A DNA stretch of 40,179 bases from Chloroflexota bacterium (GTDB lineage: Bacteria > Chloroflexota > Anaerolineae > Epilineales > SHYO01), in assembly GCA_009692745.1 (NCBI GenBank), contig SHYO01000015.1, positions 1 to 40,179 of the forward strand, read 5' to 3'. Both the position numbers and the translations under genes were made by a program. Positions 7,023 through 19,062 of this stretch are shown piece by piece. Numbering within the stretch: position 1 is the first letter of the stretch; each line of letters opens with the position of its first letter. A model generated the notes under the pieces. The model was not told the DNA's origin. It ran no database searches and saw nothing but the letters and a program-made list of their open reading frames with translations.

Positions 7023-8462
7023 TTGATCTTTAATTCGTTTTCATTTTTAATCTTCTTTCCGATTGTCACAGTTCTATACTTCGTTTTGCCCCATCGCTAT
7101 CGGTGGATTTTACTCCTGACCGCCAGTTGTATTTTCTATATGGCCTTCGTGCCCGCCTATATCCTGATTCTCTTTGTGTTGATTGGTATAGATTATGTGG
7201 CGGGTATCATTATTGAGGAATCTGAGGGCAGAAAACGGAAGCTCTACCTGATCTTAAGTTTGGTGTCGAATGTCGGGATGTTGTCCTTCTTTAAGTATTT
7301 TAATTTCGTCAACGAAAACCTGGCGGCTTTGTACCATACCTTATCCCTTTCCTACCCCGTCCACGATTTGGGTATCCTCCTACCCATCGGCCTATCTTTT
7401 CACACCTTCCAGTCTATGAGTTATACTATCGAAGTCTTCCGCGGCCGGCAGAAAGCAGAACGGCACTTGGGGATTTACGCGCTGTATGTGATGTTCTACC
7501 CCCAGCTCGTGGCAGGCCCCATTGAGCGCCCGGGGCACATGCTACACCAGTTTCGCGAAAAACATTCCTTTGACTATGACCGGGTCACTGACGGTCTGAA
7601 ACTGATGCTTTGGGGATTCTTCAAAAAACTGGTTATCGCAGACCGGTTGGCGATTCTGACCAATCAAGTCTTTAATCACCCCACAGATTATACCGGCTGG
7701 CCTTTGATTATCGCGCTCTATGCCTTCGCCATCCAGGCGTTTTGCGATTTCTCCGGGTACTCCGATATCGCGATTGGAGCAGCCCAGGTGATGGGATTCA
7801 AGCTGATGGTGAATTTCCGGCAGCCATTCCTTTCCCAATCCATAGGGGAGTTCTGGTCACGCTGGCATATCTCCTTAACAAGTTGGTTTCGCGATTACAT
7901 CTACATCCCTCTGGGAGGAAACCGCGTCCCTAAACTCCGGTGGGTGTTCAACATTATGATTGTCTTTATCATCAGCGGATTATGGCATGGGGCCGCCTGG
8001 ACTTATATCCTCTTTGGCGCCATCCACGGCGCTCTGATCGTAGCCAACGATATGTTCCAGAACGTCCAGAAGCGTTTGGGGAAGCCGTTCCATTGGACCG
8101 TGCCTCCAACCCTGAGCAAATTAGCCGGCATTTTCTTCACCTTCAACATGTTTGTTTATAGCTTGATCTTTTTCAGGTCAAACACCATATCAGATGCTTT
8201 CTATTACTTAACCCACTTATTTACCGACCTGCGGCAGAAGCCAAATCTCAATTTAGGGCTGACTTCTATCGACATGGTTATCTTGCTTTTGGCTATCCTA
8301 TTTCTGGAGACTGTCGAGATATTACAGCACCGCACTTCTGCCAGACAGTTTGTTGCCCAGAGGCGTCCCTGGATTCGCTGGGGGCTGTATTTTGCTGGGG
8401 TTCTCAGTTTAATTTTGTTCGGAGAGTATGCCACACAGCAGTTCATCTATTTCCAATTCTAA
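7023..8462 (+). CDS. MBOAT family membrane O-acyltransferase (AlgI/DltB-like)
   Basis: A 479-residue polytopic membrane protein of the membrane-bound O-acyltransferase family. The start is TTG at 7023: the sequence from there, MIFNSFSFLIFFP, is the standard N-terminus of AlgI-type proteins, although the ribosome binding site is weak. Family motifs seen: PQLVAGPIERP, the DFSGYSDIAIG segment, FWSRWHISLTSWFRDYIYIPLGGNR, and LWHGAAWTYILFGAIHG with the invariant catalytic histidine. Such enzymes move acyl groups across the membrane, usually to a surface polysaccharide, with an SGNH-type partner. The partner is encoded 48 bases downstream. It probably acetylates an extracellular glycan; the acceptor is not known. 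Confidence 0.93.
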   Translation: MIFNSFSFLIFFPIVTVLYFVLPHRYRWILLLTASCIFYMAFVPAYILILFVLIGIDYVAGIIIEESEGRKRKLYLILSLVSNVGMLSFFKYFNFVNENLAALYHTLSLSYPVHDLGILLPIGLSFHTFQSMSYTIEVFRGRQKAERHLGIYALYVMFYPQLVAGPIERPGHMLHQFREKHSFDYDRVTDGLKLMLWGFFKKLVIADRLAILTNQVFNHPTDYTGWPLIIALYAFAIQAFCDFSGYSDIAIGAAQVMGFKLMVNFRQPFLSQSIGEFWSRWHISLTSWFRDYIYIPLGGNRVPKLRWVFNIMIVFIISGLWHGAAWTYILFGAIHGALIVANDMFQNVQKRLGKPFHWTVPPTLSKLAGIFFTFNMFVYSLIFFRSNTISDAFYYLTHLFTDLRQKPNLNLGLTSIDMVILLLAILFLETVEILQHRTSARQFVAQRRPWIRWGLYFAGVLSLILFGEYATQQFIYFQF

Positions 8463-8510
8463 GATACGGGCGGTCGCACCCCCTGGCGAAAGGATTTACT
8501 GAGACTTATC

Positions 8511-9560
8511 ATGGCTGAGAATATTAATATAGTTGAAACACCTGCGTCTGCGGTCATCGATCAACCTGGTGTAGTGGAGAGAGAGCAGGTGACTGAGCGC
8601 GCAAAGATTGATAGTGGTGTGATGAAGTTCTTTACGAACGTGCTGCTACTAGGGGTGACTACGGCCATCATTCTGCTAGGGATCTGGTTTGCCCCCAACA
8701 CGCAACTGACCTACGTAGCAGCGTTGATTGACAAACATCGGCTGCTGGATACAACCCCCTCCCCGCGCATGATCTTTATCGGCGGCTCCAACCTGGCCTT
8801 TGGCTTAGATTCGGGTTTGGTGCAGCAAACCTTCGGCTATCATGTGATTAACATGGGACTGGAACATGACCTTGGGCTACGTTATATGCTGGGCGAAGTC
8901 AAATCCAGCCTCAGGCCCGGAGATGTAGCGGTGATCAGCCCGGAATACGGCCATTTTGTAGGCAACCTAAACGGAGATTTTTCGCTGCTGGAATTGCTCT
9001 ATTATTACCCGCAAGCGCTTAAGTATTTTGATTCCCCGTCGCAATACCGGGCTCTGTTGTCACCTGTCCCCTTTCAAAGACGGGCTAAGGGGCTCTTCGT
9101 GGCCTATGTGCTGCGCCAGGATTACCAGGCGGAAGAGATTTACAAAATTTACAACCGCGATTCCTTTAATCAATATGGCGATTTAATCGGCCACATCGGC
9201 TGGCCATCGAAAATCTTTCCCACAGATCAACTCTTCCCCAAAAACAGCGCCCAAATCGACCCTGAGATTTTCCAGGTGCTACGAGACTTCAAAAAATTGG
9301 CGGACCAGCGCGGGGTAAAAGTTTTTATTTCCTTTCCGTGTGTAGCAGATACGGTAGTTACGAAATACAAAAGCGCTTTGCGGGATATGTATTATCGCAC
9401 GAAAGCAGAGTCGAACATTACGGTATTGGATAGTCCCGACCTTTGTGCCCTGCCCTTAGACAATTACTATGATAACGTCTATCACTTAAATGGCAAAGGG
9501 CGGGAAAACCGCACCGAGTATTTGATAAAAACCCTCTCTCCGGTGCTGCAGCCAAAATAA
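8511..9560 (+). CDS. Membrane-anchored SGNH/AlgJ-like acyltransferase partner of MBOAT
   Basis: A 349-residue protein with a 40-residue cytoplasmic tail, one transmembrane helix (about 41-60) and an extracellular domain. The domain opens with MIFIGGSNLAFGLDS, the block I GxS of SGNH hydrolases (Ser93), and ends with DNVYHLNGKGRENRT, which supplies the late His (H325) as in AlgJ, AlgX or PatB-type proteins. Between them SPEYGHF may form another active-site block. Such proteins take the acyl group from the MBOAT and place it on the glycan. It lies directly behind the MBOAT gene and is the last plus-strand gene before the convergent EPS cluster. The assignment rests on motifs and neighbourhood, since overall similarity in this group is low. 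Confidence 0.8.
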   Translation: MAENINIVETPASAVIDQPGVVEREQVTERAKIDSGVMKFFTNVLLLGVTTAIILLGIWFAPNTQLTYVAALIDKHRLLDTTPSPRMIFIGGSNLAFGLDSGLVQQTFGYHVINMGLEHDLGLRYMLGEVKSSLRPGDVAVISPEYGHFVGNLNGDFSLLELLYYYPQALKYFDSPSQYRALLSPVPFQRRAKGLFVAYVLRQDYQAEEIYKIYNRDSFNQYGDLIGHIGWPSKIFPTDQLFPKNSAQIDPEIFQVLRDFKKLADQRGVKVFISFPCVADTVVTKYKSALRDMYYRTKAESNITVLDSPDLCALPLDNYYDNVYHLNGKGRENRTEYLIKTLSPVLQPK

Positions 9561-9569
9561 AGCACGACA

Positions 9570-9592
9570 GTGCGGTTACAAACCGCATCTAC
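9570..9592. repeat. 23-base palindromic repeat (GTGCGGTT...CTAC family), copy 1
   Basis: Arm GTGCGGTT at 9570-9577, loop ACA, near-complementary arm AACCGCAT, then CTAC. It matches 21 of 23 positions of the element at 24542-24564. Placed 9 bases after the SGNH gene stop, between two convergent genes, where the hairpin could act as a transcription end in both directions. Confidence 0.6.
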
Positions 9593-9654
9593 GAAAGAGG
9601 GCTTGTAGGGCGATTTGCCGAAAATTGGCGCCTTAAAATGTAAAAACCATGACC

Positions 9655-12600
9655 CTAAGGGTTGCGCGTCATGCTCCAGATATCCAGGTCATTGCCGCAA
9701 CCTGCCAGGGAGATGGAGTTAGCATTAAGCTCTCCACGTACCAGGTAGATGGTGCGCTCGTCAGCCGTCATACTGCCGCCCACAATCAGCGAGCGATTGG
9801 GATTCGCACCTGGCAATGGAAATTTCAGCGGTAGTGGCACAGTCCAATTCCCCGAATCCATGAAGAAACTATAGTAAAGCGTAGGCAAGTACCTGTGGGA
9901 AATCCGCGCTGACGAAGCGAATAGTAACGTGCGGTTGTCCTTCGCCAGGTGGGGTTGGTACGAGACCCCCAGAGGCGTCAAGGCATTATCGTTGACCGGG
10001 TACGGCAGCGGTAGAGGAGTCGACCAGCAGGTATCACAATGGGGATCATTGCGTTCACTCGCCATTAACACCCAACCGGTGTCATCCTGCATAGCAGAGC
10101 GGCCGAAGAAGAGCTTTTTACCATCGGGCGAGATGTCTACCGTATCTTCCTCCAGCGCGGTATTGATCTGTGACCCCAGGTTAACCGGCGCGCCCCACTC
10201 TCCATTGGGCTGCCGGTGCAATACGTAAATGTCCCTATTGGCCGGCACATTAATATTGTGCGCTCGGGTGATGTACATATCGTTCCCATCCGCCGTCATG
10301 ATGATAGAGGTCTCGGGCCTGTCAGAGTTTACCGGAGCTCCCAGCCGTATCGGTACACTCCAGGCGCCGGTGATGGTACGATCTACGCGGAAAATATCGA
10401 AATCCGGGAATACCGGAGCATTGGGTACTGCAGGTGGGCCCTGGCCGGGGCAGGCAGTGTAGATGTAATACATGGAACTTCCATCCGGCCTCAGGTAAGG
10501 CACATCGGCCCAACCTCCCTGGTTCAAATGCATCCCATTAGCCAGAACGCGGGTAGGCGTGCTCCAGGTGGCATCGGTAAAGGTTGAGCAGGTCTTGCCC
10601 CACTGGGACGCGACATTGAGAATATCGCGCACATCAATCACACCATCGGGCGCCAGATCATAGATATCCTCGAAGCCGGCGCCATTTCGGGTGGCACCCC
10701 AATGTTGCAGCGTCTCAATAATATCCTGTATATCCATCTTACAGTCACAATTGACATCGCCGGGCATACAGGCAGATGGCGCCCGCACCAGGCCAAAGTT
10801 CATGCCTGCCAAAGTGATCCCTGGCAGCACTGTCAGGATGGTAGCCTGGTCCCATTGGCTGGTATTGCCCAGGAAGAGATTGTAATACCGGCCATCGGTG
10901 CTATTTGCCTTAAGCTTATATTGGCCGGGGGGCAAACCCACAAGGCTATAACTGCCATCTGCTGCCGCCGAAACGGAAGCAATGGGTGGGCCTACCGCCA
11001 GGATCTCGGCAGTGACAATCACCCGTGAAAGGCTCCCTGAGCCCGTCAGAGGAACCAGCCGGCCGGTAATTGCCCCGCCTTGCTGGAGCGCAAAATTAAT
11101 CCCGCCCACCTCCGCGCCTAATGTCACAGTTACCGGCTGCGCCTGGTCCGGTGTTACGGAATGGGGCCAATACTGTAAGATATAATTGCGGACATCCGGC
11201 AAAACTGCCACCTGATACATGCCTTGCGGCACGCCATAGGCATGGTAGACCCCATTTTCATCGGTCTGGCCGGCGCCCTGCTGCTGTCCAGAAGCCGGAT
11301 CTAATACGGCGACGACCACGTTAGAGATCGGTTGCCCGCTAACCGCATCCAGCACCAGCCCACTGACAGCTCCGCCGCGGCTCAAGCTGAAATTGATGTG
11401 CTGGATCTCCACGTATGATGGAATCTGTATGATGCTGGCACTGCCTCCCTCAGGTGTACCATCGAAAAATTGGGGGATATAATTGCGCCCGTCCGGCGGA
11501 GCAAAGGCACGATATCTGCCCGGTGCTACACCTAAAATCCGGTAATTCCCGTTGTTATCGGTTTGGGCGCCAATACGCCGGCCACCGTCCACCGGCAACA
11601 AATCGACCACCTGATTCGGTACCGGTGCGCCGCTTTCCTGCAGCACCACGCGCCCGGAAAGGGCACCTCCAGCACTCAATGGCACATTGATATTTTCCAG
11701 GCTGCCTCCGGCTGTCACCGTCAAAATAGCCGGGTCGCTCCCATTGCCATAATATCGGCCCTGGTACATCCGCTGATCACTGGGCACATAGAGCCGGTAT
11801 TGGCCGGGAGATACGCCACTCAATTGGAAGCGGCCATCTGCGCCGGTGCGCCCCTCGATAAGCACTAACCCGGCGAGAGGCTGCAAGATGATCCCAAGTT
11901 GCGCCACAGGCGCCCCTGTCACCCCATCGGTAATCCGGCCACTGATGCTACCACCCTGGAACAGGGAGAAGTTGACCGGCGAGATTACCTGACCGGCGCT
12001 CAGCGTCAGAATTGTGGCTTGCGTACGGGAAATGGTATTCTGGTAATAGGTGCCTACATAGCCTCGACTATCAGGTTGGCTATAGACCAGGTACTGCCCG
12101 GCGGGCAATCCATGATAGACGTACCGGCCGACCGCGTCGCTCAAGATACCGAAAGTCCTGGCATGTTGATCATCGATGAAGTACAGAGGAATGGCAGCGA
12201 TGGCGCTAGCGGTCTGCTGGTCCGTGACGCGCCCACCAATAGCTCCCCCCTGCTTCAGGCTAAAATCTATCCCGTCGAATTTTGCCCCTGAGCTGATATC
12301 AATAGGTACACTGCGGCTCTCTTCAATCACGCCGGGATAGTAGAGCGGCACATAATTGCGGCTATCGCTGGGCACATGCAAATCATACGTCCCGGGTGGC
12401 AGACCGTTGACCCGGTAGTGACCCTGGCTATCGGTGCGCGGTGCATACTGAGTAACCTCAGCGCCAGCTAACCCAGTGCCGGGCTGGCGTGGCACCACCG
12501 AAACGGTCATATCTGGCAGAGGTTGTGCGGTGTCGAAATCCTGCAAGGTACCGGAAATGCTGCCACCCAGCGTCAAGTTAAAGTCAACCCCCGGTACGGT

Positions 12601-14520
12601 CGGCCCGGCTGGGAGATGGACTTGGGCAGCGCTGGCAGGATCCTCCACCTGATTATAATACTGGGTGACATAATTCTCACCATCGGTGGGAATGGCAACC
12701 CGGTAGTTACCCGGCGCCACCCCGTGTAGCTGATATTGGCCGTTCGTTGCGGAAATGGCACTAAAGGCCAGCCGGTTATCATTCCAATCCTGGAAATAGA
12801 CGGTGCGCCCGGCCAGGGGTTGGCCCGTGCTATTGGACTTTACCACACCACGCACACCGGCGCCCTGGATGAGGGATAACTGCAACCCCGTCAGCACCTG
12901 CCCGACAGTTATCGTGATAGGCGGCGCCGCAGAAAGCTGCGCCACATTCCCATTGTAGCGATCATAATAATTGCGCTCATCGCTGCGCACCCAGACACGA
13001 TAGCGTCCAGCAGAGATATTCGCCAATTGGAATACCCCATTCTGATTTGTGACGGACAAACTAGCTTGCTGGCTCGTGTCATAATCCAGGGCCACGACCA
13101 ACGTACCACTTACTGGCTGGCCAGTGGATTGGGCCACGACCAGGCCGACAATCCCGCCGCCACGCGTCATCTGGAAATCCAGGTTGGGTTGTTCTCGGCC
13201 CGCCTGCACCAGCAGCGTCACCGCTTGATCGGCAGTCAGCGAGTTATTGTAGAACTGGGGCAAGTATGCGCCGTCTGGGCTAAAGGCAACGAGTTTATAA
13301 CTCCCCACGGCTACCCCGTTTATCCTGTAATGACCATTAGTATCCGTGGTCGCCAGAATAGATAGCCCACCGCTTACCGGCTGCGCCTGTACCACATGGT
13401 TCGCCAGCGGTTGGCCCATTTCCTTGTCGATGACTCGCCCAGAGAGGGCGCCTCCCTTGGGCAAGGCAAAATTCAGCGGCGAGATAAGACTCCCGGCTGT
13501 TACCGTTACTGGAGTGGTGTTGGTAGGATAAATCGTATTGGGGTAGAAAGTAGTCACATAATTCCGGCTGTCGCCCGCTACAAATAGCAGGTAGACGGAT
13601 GTCGGCAGGCCCAAAATGCGATAATTTCCCTGGGCATCTGTCGTACCGGCGAAGGGGAACCTGGTCACCCAATCGAGGGCGCCAACCACCATGTTAGCCA
13701 CCGGCGCGCCGGTGCCGGCATCTACTACTCGTCCAGCTATGGTACCTCCCGGCTCCAGGGAGAAATCTATGCCGTTGAGGTGTGCTCCTCCCGTAATAGT
13801 CAGCGGGGTGGCAGCAGCAGAATTGCTGGTCAGGTGGTAATATTGAGCGATATATCCGCGCGCGTCCGTTGGCGCCAGGAGTTTATACCCGCCAGGAGCC
13901 AATCCGCGCAACACGAAGCGGCCCGTGCTGTTACTCTGTGCAAATTGGACGAACTTACCGGTGCCAAATTCATAGGCAAAGATAACCACATCGGAAATCA
14001 GGGCACTATTATCAAGACGCGTCACCAGACCCTGCACGGCGCCACCGAGCGGCAGGTGAAAATCGATATTAGCGCTATGAGCACCGGCAGCAACGGTCAC
14101 GGCCTGGGCATCTACCAAAGCCAGCTTATCGGGATAATAAAGGGCGGCATAGTCGAGGGTATTGGAATAGGGCCGGGCTTGCAAGAGGTAAGCTGCCGGT
14201 GGCAGATTAATGACCGTGTATCGTCCCTGGTCATCGGTGAGCGCCAGTCCCGCTACCTCGTTCGTATCATATTTGATGGCCATGATCAACATGCCAGACA
14301 AGGGAGTGCCTGTCTCTTGTACCGTTACCCGCCCGCTGATATCCCCCGGCAGTCCACCCTGCTCAAGCCCGCTGGCTGAGATGACCGGTATACCTGATTC
14401 CCCAAAGGTGAAAGCTGGCAATTGGGCCACAAAGATCACCAGGAAACCGGCGCAAAGGCCCAGGAATATGGCTACCGGCAACCGGCGGCCCTTGAATTTA
14501 TGCGAGCTCTTCTCACGCAT
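9655..14520 (-). CDS. Giant secreted protein: 12 carboxypeptidase-regulatory-like repeats, dockerin, PD40-like domain
   Basis: The frame can be extended to 14667, but the ATG at 14520 gives a proper signal or anchor sequence (basic MREKSSHKFKGRR, then hydrophobic LPVAIFLGLCAGFLVIFVA) and 1,621 residues. Residues 59-1246 are 12 tandem units of about 99 residues. Each starts GG-(A/S)-(I/L/V)-SGRV-x-D-x2-(T)G-x-P and contains a DxxGxYx(I/V)xG(L/V)xPGxYxL core, as in CarboxypepD_reg/Cna-B-like beta-sandwiches, plus a recurrent xxYYP-type motif. A dockerin type I module follows (1254-1310; GDVNCDCKMDIQDI and DLAPDGVIDVRDIL are the two calcium loops). The last ~310 residues carry PDG/SPDGK-type repeats (DISPDGKKLFFGRS, SMTADERTIYLVRG) like TolB/PD40 propeller blades. 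Last gene of the EPS cluster. Probably an extracellular adhesive or scaffold protein; no enzyme motif is visible. Confidence 0.88.
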   Translation of the reverse strand: MREKSSHKFKGRRLPVAIFLGLCAGFLVIFVAQLPAFTFGESGIPVISASGLEQGGLPGDISGRVTVQETGTPLSGMLIMAIKYDTNEVAGLALTDDQGRYTVINLPPAAYLLQARPYSNTLDYAALYYPDKLALVDAQAVTVAAGAHSANIDFHLPLGGAVQGLVTRLDNSALISDVVIFAYEFGTGKFVQFAQSNSTGRFVLRGLAPGGYKLLAPTDARGYIAQYYHLTSNSAAATPLTITGGAHLNGIDFSLEPGGTIAGRVVDAGTGAPVANMVVGALDWVTRFPFAGTTDAQGNYRILGLPTSVYLLFVAGDSRNYVTTFYPNTIYPTNTTPVTVTAGSLISPLNFALPKGGALSGRVIDKEMGQPLANHVVQAQPVSGGLSILATTDTNGHYRINGVAVGSYKLVAFSPDGAYLPQFYNNSLTADQAVTLLVQAGREQPNLDFQMTRGGGIVGLVVAQSTGQPVSGTLVVALDYDTSQQASLSVTNQNGVFQLANISAGRYRVWVRSDERNYYDRYNGNVAQLSAAPPITITVGQVLTGLQLSLIQGAGVRGVVKSNSTGQPLAGRTVYFQDWNDNRLAFSAISATNGQYQLHGVAPGNYRVAIPTDGENYVTQYYNQVEDPASAAQVHLPAGPTVPGVDFNLTLGGSISGTLQDFDTAQPLPDMTVSVVPRQPGTGLAGAEVTQYAPRTDSQGHYRVNGLPPGTYDLHVPSDSRNYVPLYYPGVIEESRSVPIDISSGAKFDGIDFSLKQGGAIGGRVTDQQTASAIAAIPLYFIDDQHARTFGILSDAVGRYVYHGLPAGQYLVYSQPDSRGYVGTYYQNTISRTQATILTLSAGQVISPVNFSLFQGGSISGRITDGVTGAPVAQLGIILQPLAGLVLIEGRTGADGRFQLSGVSPGQYRLYVPSDQRMYQGRYYGNGSDPAILTVTAGGSLENINVPLSAGGALSGRVVLQESGAPVPNQVVDLLPVDGGRRIGAQTDNNGNYRILGVAPGRYRAFAPPDGRNYIPQFFDGTPEGGSASIIQIPSYVEIQHINFSLSRGGAVSGLVLDAVSGQPISNVVVAVLDPASGQQQGAGQTDENGVYHAYGVPQGMYQVAVLPDVRNYILQYWPHSVTPDQAQPVTVTLGAEVGGINFALQQGGAITGRLVPLTGSGSLSRVIVTAEILAVGPPIASVSAAADGSYSLVGLPPGQYKLKANSTDGRYYNLFLGNTSQWDQATILTVLPGITLAGMNFGLVRAPSACMPGDVNCDCKMDIQDIIETLQHWGATRNGAGFEDIYDLAPDGVIDVRDILNVASQWGKTCSTFTDATWSTPTRVLANGMHLNQGGWADVPYLRPDGSSMYYIYTACPGQGPPAVPNAPVFPDFDIFRVDRTITGAWSVPIRLGAPVNSDRPETSIIMTADGNDMYITRAHNINVPANRDIYVLHRQPNGEWGAPVNLGSQINTALEEDTVDISPDGKKLFFGRSAMQDDTGWVLMASERNDPHCDTCWSTPLPLPYPVNDNALTPLGVSYQPHLAKDNRTLLFASSARISHRYLPTLYYSFFMDSGNWTVPLPLKFPLPGANPNRSLIVGGSMTADERTIYLVRGELNANSISLAGCGNDLDIWSMTRNP
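10783..14346 (-). repeat. Coding tandem repeat, 12 units of about 297 bp
   Basis: The 12 repeat units of the giant secreted protein occupy this stretch (about 3,564 bases). The units are alike at protein level but clearly diverged in DNA, so they are old duplications under selection for fold rather than a recent expansion. Unit boundaries recur at the GG-x-x-x-G-x-V motif. Confidence 0.75.
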
Positions 14521-14632
14521 AAACACCAGGCCCGCAAAGGATCTGATACCGGGATAGCACAGCGCTGAAATTCGCCGTTCCGGTGGAGCATGCAAAAAAT
14601 GGGAAAGCACCTTCCAACATACGTTCTCCGCC

Positions 14633-15571
14633 CTAACTGTGTTGAGACCTGATCCGGTTATCGGCAATCACCTCGTCAATATAGCCGTCCAGTGTCCGGC
14701 TCGGCCGGTATCCCAGCAAAGCGCGCGCCCTGGAGATATCGGCTACGGAGTAGCGCAACTCACCCGCTTGGGCGGGGGCATACTCCGGCTGCAGGTCTGG
14801 CCGCAGCCGCTGGCAGAGCAGCGATGCCACTTGATTCACCGTGGTACCAACACCGGTACCTATATTGATAGTCGCACCGGCCACCGGTGCGGATACGGCA
14901 CTCACAGTACCGTCTGCTACATCTGCTACATGCACAAAATCGCGGGTTTGCTGGCCGTCGCCGAAGATCACCGGCGGTTCGCCGGCCAATAGGCGACGGA
15001 TGAATATCGTAATCACCCCCACGTATGGGGTATAGGTCTGCCCCGGGCCGAAGGTGTTGAAATAGCGCAAGACCACAACTTCCAGATTCTTTAACCGCCC
15101 CATCAACTGGCAATACTGCTCTGAAGCCAGCTTTGAAATGCCATAAGGGGAAAGGGGCGCCTGGAGAAAGGACTCGTCGACCGGCGTAGGGTTTGGTGCA
15201 TCGGCATAGACAGCCATAGAGGATATCAAGACCAGGCGCCGTACGTGCTGATCCAGGCAGGCGCGCAAGATTTGTAAAGTACCCATCAGGTTTACATCGG
15301 CATCGGCCACCATCTGTTCTACGGAGGCGCGGATACTGACGCGCGCGGCCAGATGGCACACCACATCCGCCCCTTTCACCACCTGGTCTACAGTGGCAGC
15401 GTCGCGGATATCGCCCACTACCAATTCGGCCCCTGCCGGGACCCTTTGGCGGGTGCCCATAGAGAGGTCATCCAAGACCGTCACCGGGCGCCCGACTGCG
15501 AGCAAACGCCTGGCAACATTAGCCCCGATAAAACCTGCGCCTCCGGTGACGACCACCCGTTCCGGCCTCAT
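14633..15571 (-). CDS. NAD-dependent sugar epimerase/dehydratase (GalE-like extended SDR)
   Basis: A 312-residue extended short-chain dehydrogenase. Seen: the NAD-binding GGAGFIG (10-16), the D(L/I)RD turn, VCHLAARVS, the catalytic S-x24-Y-x3-K set (ISSMAVYAD with Ser117/118; Y143-GIS-K147), RYFNTFGPGQ and FGDGQQTRDFVHVADVADG, as in UDP-glucose/UDP-GlcNAc 4-epimerases. It would interconvert nucleotide sugars for the neighbouring polysaccharide assembly. Its ATG overlaps the stop of the upstream nucleotidyltransferase (TAATG), with GGGGAG as ribosome binding site. Exact substrate is not determined; a 4,6-dehydratase is less likely because the catalytic DE pair of that group is absent. Confidence 0.88.
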   Translation of the reverse strand: MRPERVVVTGGAGFIGANVARRLLAVGRPVTVLDDLSMGTRQRVPAGAELVVGDIRDAATVDQVVKGADVVCHLAARVSIRASVEQMVADADVNLMGTLQILRACLDQHVRRLVLISSMAVYADAPNPTPVDESFLQAPLSPYGISKLASEQYCQLMGRLKNLEVVVLRYFNTFGPGQTYTPYVGVITIFIRRLLAGEPPVIFGDGQQTRDFVHVADVADGTVSAVSAPVAGATINIGTGVGTTVNQVASLLCQRLRPDLQPEYAPAQAGELRYSVADISRARALLGYRPSRTLDGYIDEVIADNRIRSQHS

Positions 15572-16527
15572 TACACTCCCCCCAGGGACGTTAGAATCCG
15601 TTCTGGCGTTACGATGGATTCCACAATGTTCTCACGGGTCTGCACCTGGGCGCCCGCCCAGATTAAGCTACGCTGGATGGAAATCGGGTAGAGCACCCGC
15701 ACCCCGGCCCCGATGACCGAGCTCTCCACGGTGCAGCCCGGCGCCAGATCTGCCTGAGGACTAATCACCTTTGTCTGGCCGGAAGTTACCAGCATCCGCA
15801 AATTGCATTCCAGCAGATCGGCGGGAAAGGTCATATTCATATCCCACTCTACCACATTGGCGACTTGCACCCGGCAGCCGTCGTCTATATAGACCTGGAT
15901 GGCATCGGTAATCTCATATTCATTCCGTAACATGGAGCGCGGGGTACGCCTGAGGGCATCGAAGAAGGCGGGTTTAAAGAGATAAACACCGCAGCCCTTC
16001 AAGTCATTGGGGGGATGGCGCGGCTTTTCGATTACCCGCACCACCTTACCAGTATCATCCAGCAAGACGGCGAAATTGCGCATGATATATTCGCGCATCG
16101 GCTCATGTTTCACAATCAGGACGCCATCGACCTCAGGCAGCGCCAGCATCTCCACAGCCGTCTGTAACCGGTTGAACTTGAGAAAGATGTCGCCCAAGAA
16201 GATCAACATCGGTTGGTCAACATGGCTTTCCAGGGTCAACAGTGCGTGGGCAATACCTTGGGGATGGCTCTGTTCAACATAGGTGATCTGCACACCCAGC
16301 GCGCGCCCATCTCCCAAGGCGCTCCGGATTTTATGTCCCAGGTGACCCACAACGATATAGACGCGGCGGATACCCACACTGGCCATGTCCAGGATTTGCC
16401 ATTCCATGATGGATTTGTCCAACACCGGGAGCAGCGGCTTAGGCATTTCAACGCTGAGAGGTGCGATGCGTTTCCCCTGACCGGCGGCCAATATCACCCC
16501 TACCAGGGGTTGCGTTGTTACCACCAA
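15571..16527 (-). CDS. Sugar-1-phosphate nucleotidyltransferase
   Basis: A 318-residue nucleotidyltransferase of the RmlA/GalU/ManC fold. The N-terminal signature VILAAGQGKRIAPLSVEMPKP (glycine-rich loop 13-20, Lys30) binds the NTP, and LIFLGDIFL carries the metal-binding Asp. MLRNEYEITDAIQ is the family's product-binding region. A short C-terminal hexapeptide-like stretch follows (VESSVIGAGVRVLYPISIQRSLIWAGAQV in part). It makes an NDP-sugar for the EPS pathway; base and sugar cannot be fixed. The start is TTG at 16527 (or GTG at 16524), behind a perfect AGGAGG nine bases upstream. Its stop overlaps the next gene's start, so the two are translationally coupled. Confidence 0.88.
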   Translation of the reverse strand: MVVTTQPLVGVILAAGQGKRIAPLSVEMPKPLLPVLDKSIMEWQILDMASVGIRRVYIVVGHLGHKIRSALGDGRALGVQITYVEQSHPQGIAHALLTLESHVDQPMLIFLGDIFLKFNRLQTAVEMLALPEVDGVLIVKHEPMREYIMRNFAVLLDDTGKVVRVIEKPRHPPNDLKGCGVYLFKPAFFDALRRTPRSMLRNEYEITDAIQVYIDDGCRVQVANVVEWDMNMTFPADLLECNLRMLVTSGQTKVISPQADLAPGCTVESSVIGAGVRVLYPISIQRSLIWAGAQVQTRENIVESIVTPERILTSLGGV

Positions 16528-16543
16528 AGTTAGTATCCTCCTA

Positions 16544-19061
<2,518 letters not shown>

Positions 19062-19062
<1 letters not shown>

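Noticed and set aside
10783-14346. Possible CRISPR or satellite array because of regular ~300-base periodicity
   Set aside because: The periodicity is that of a protein repeat in one open frame; DNA identity between units is low and there are no short identical repeats with unique spacers.
14760-15359. 199-codon minus-strand frame inside the epimerase gene
   Set aside because: Alternative frame of a clear SDR gene with all motifs; no family features of its own.
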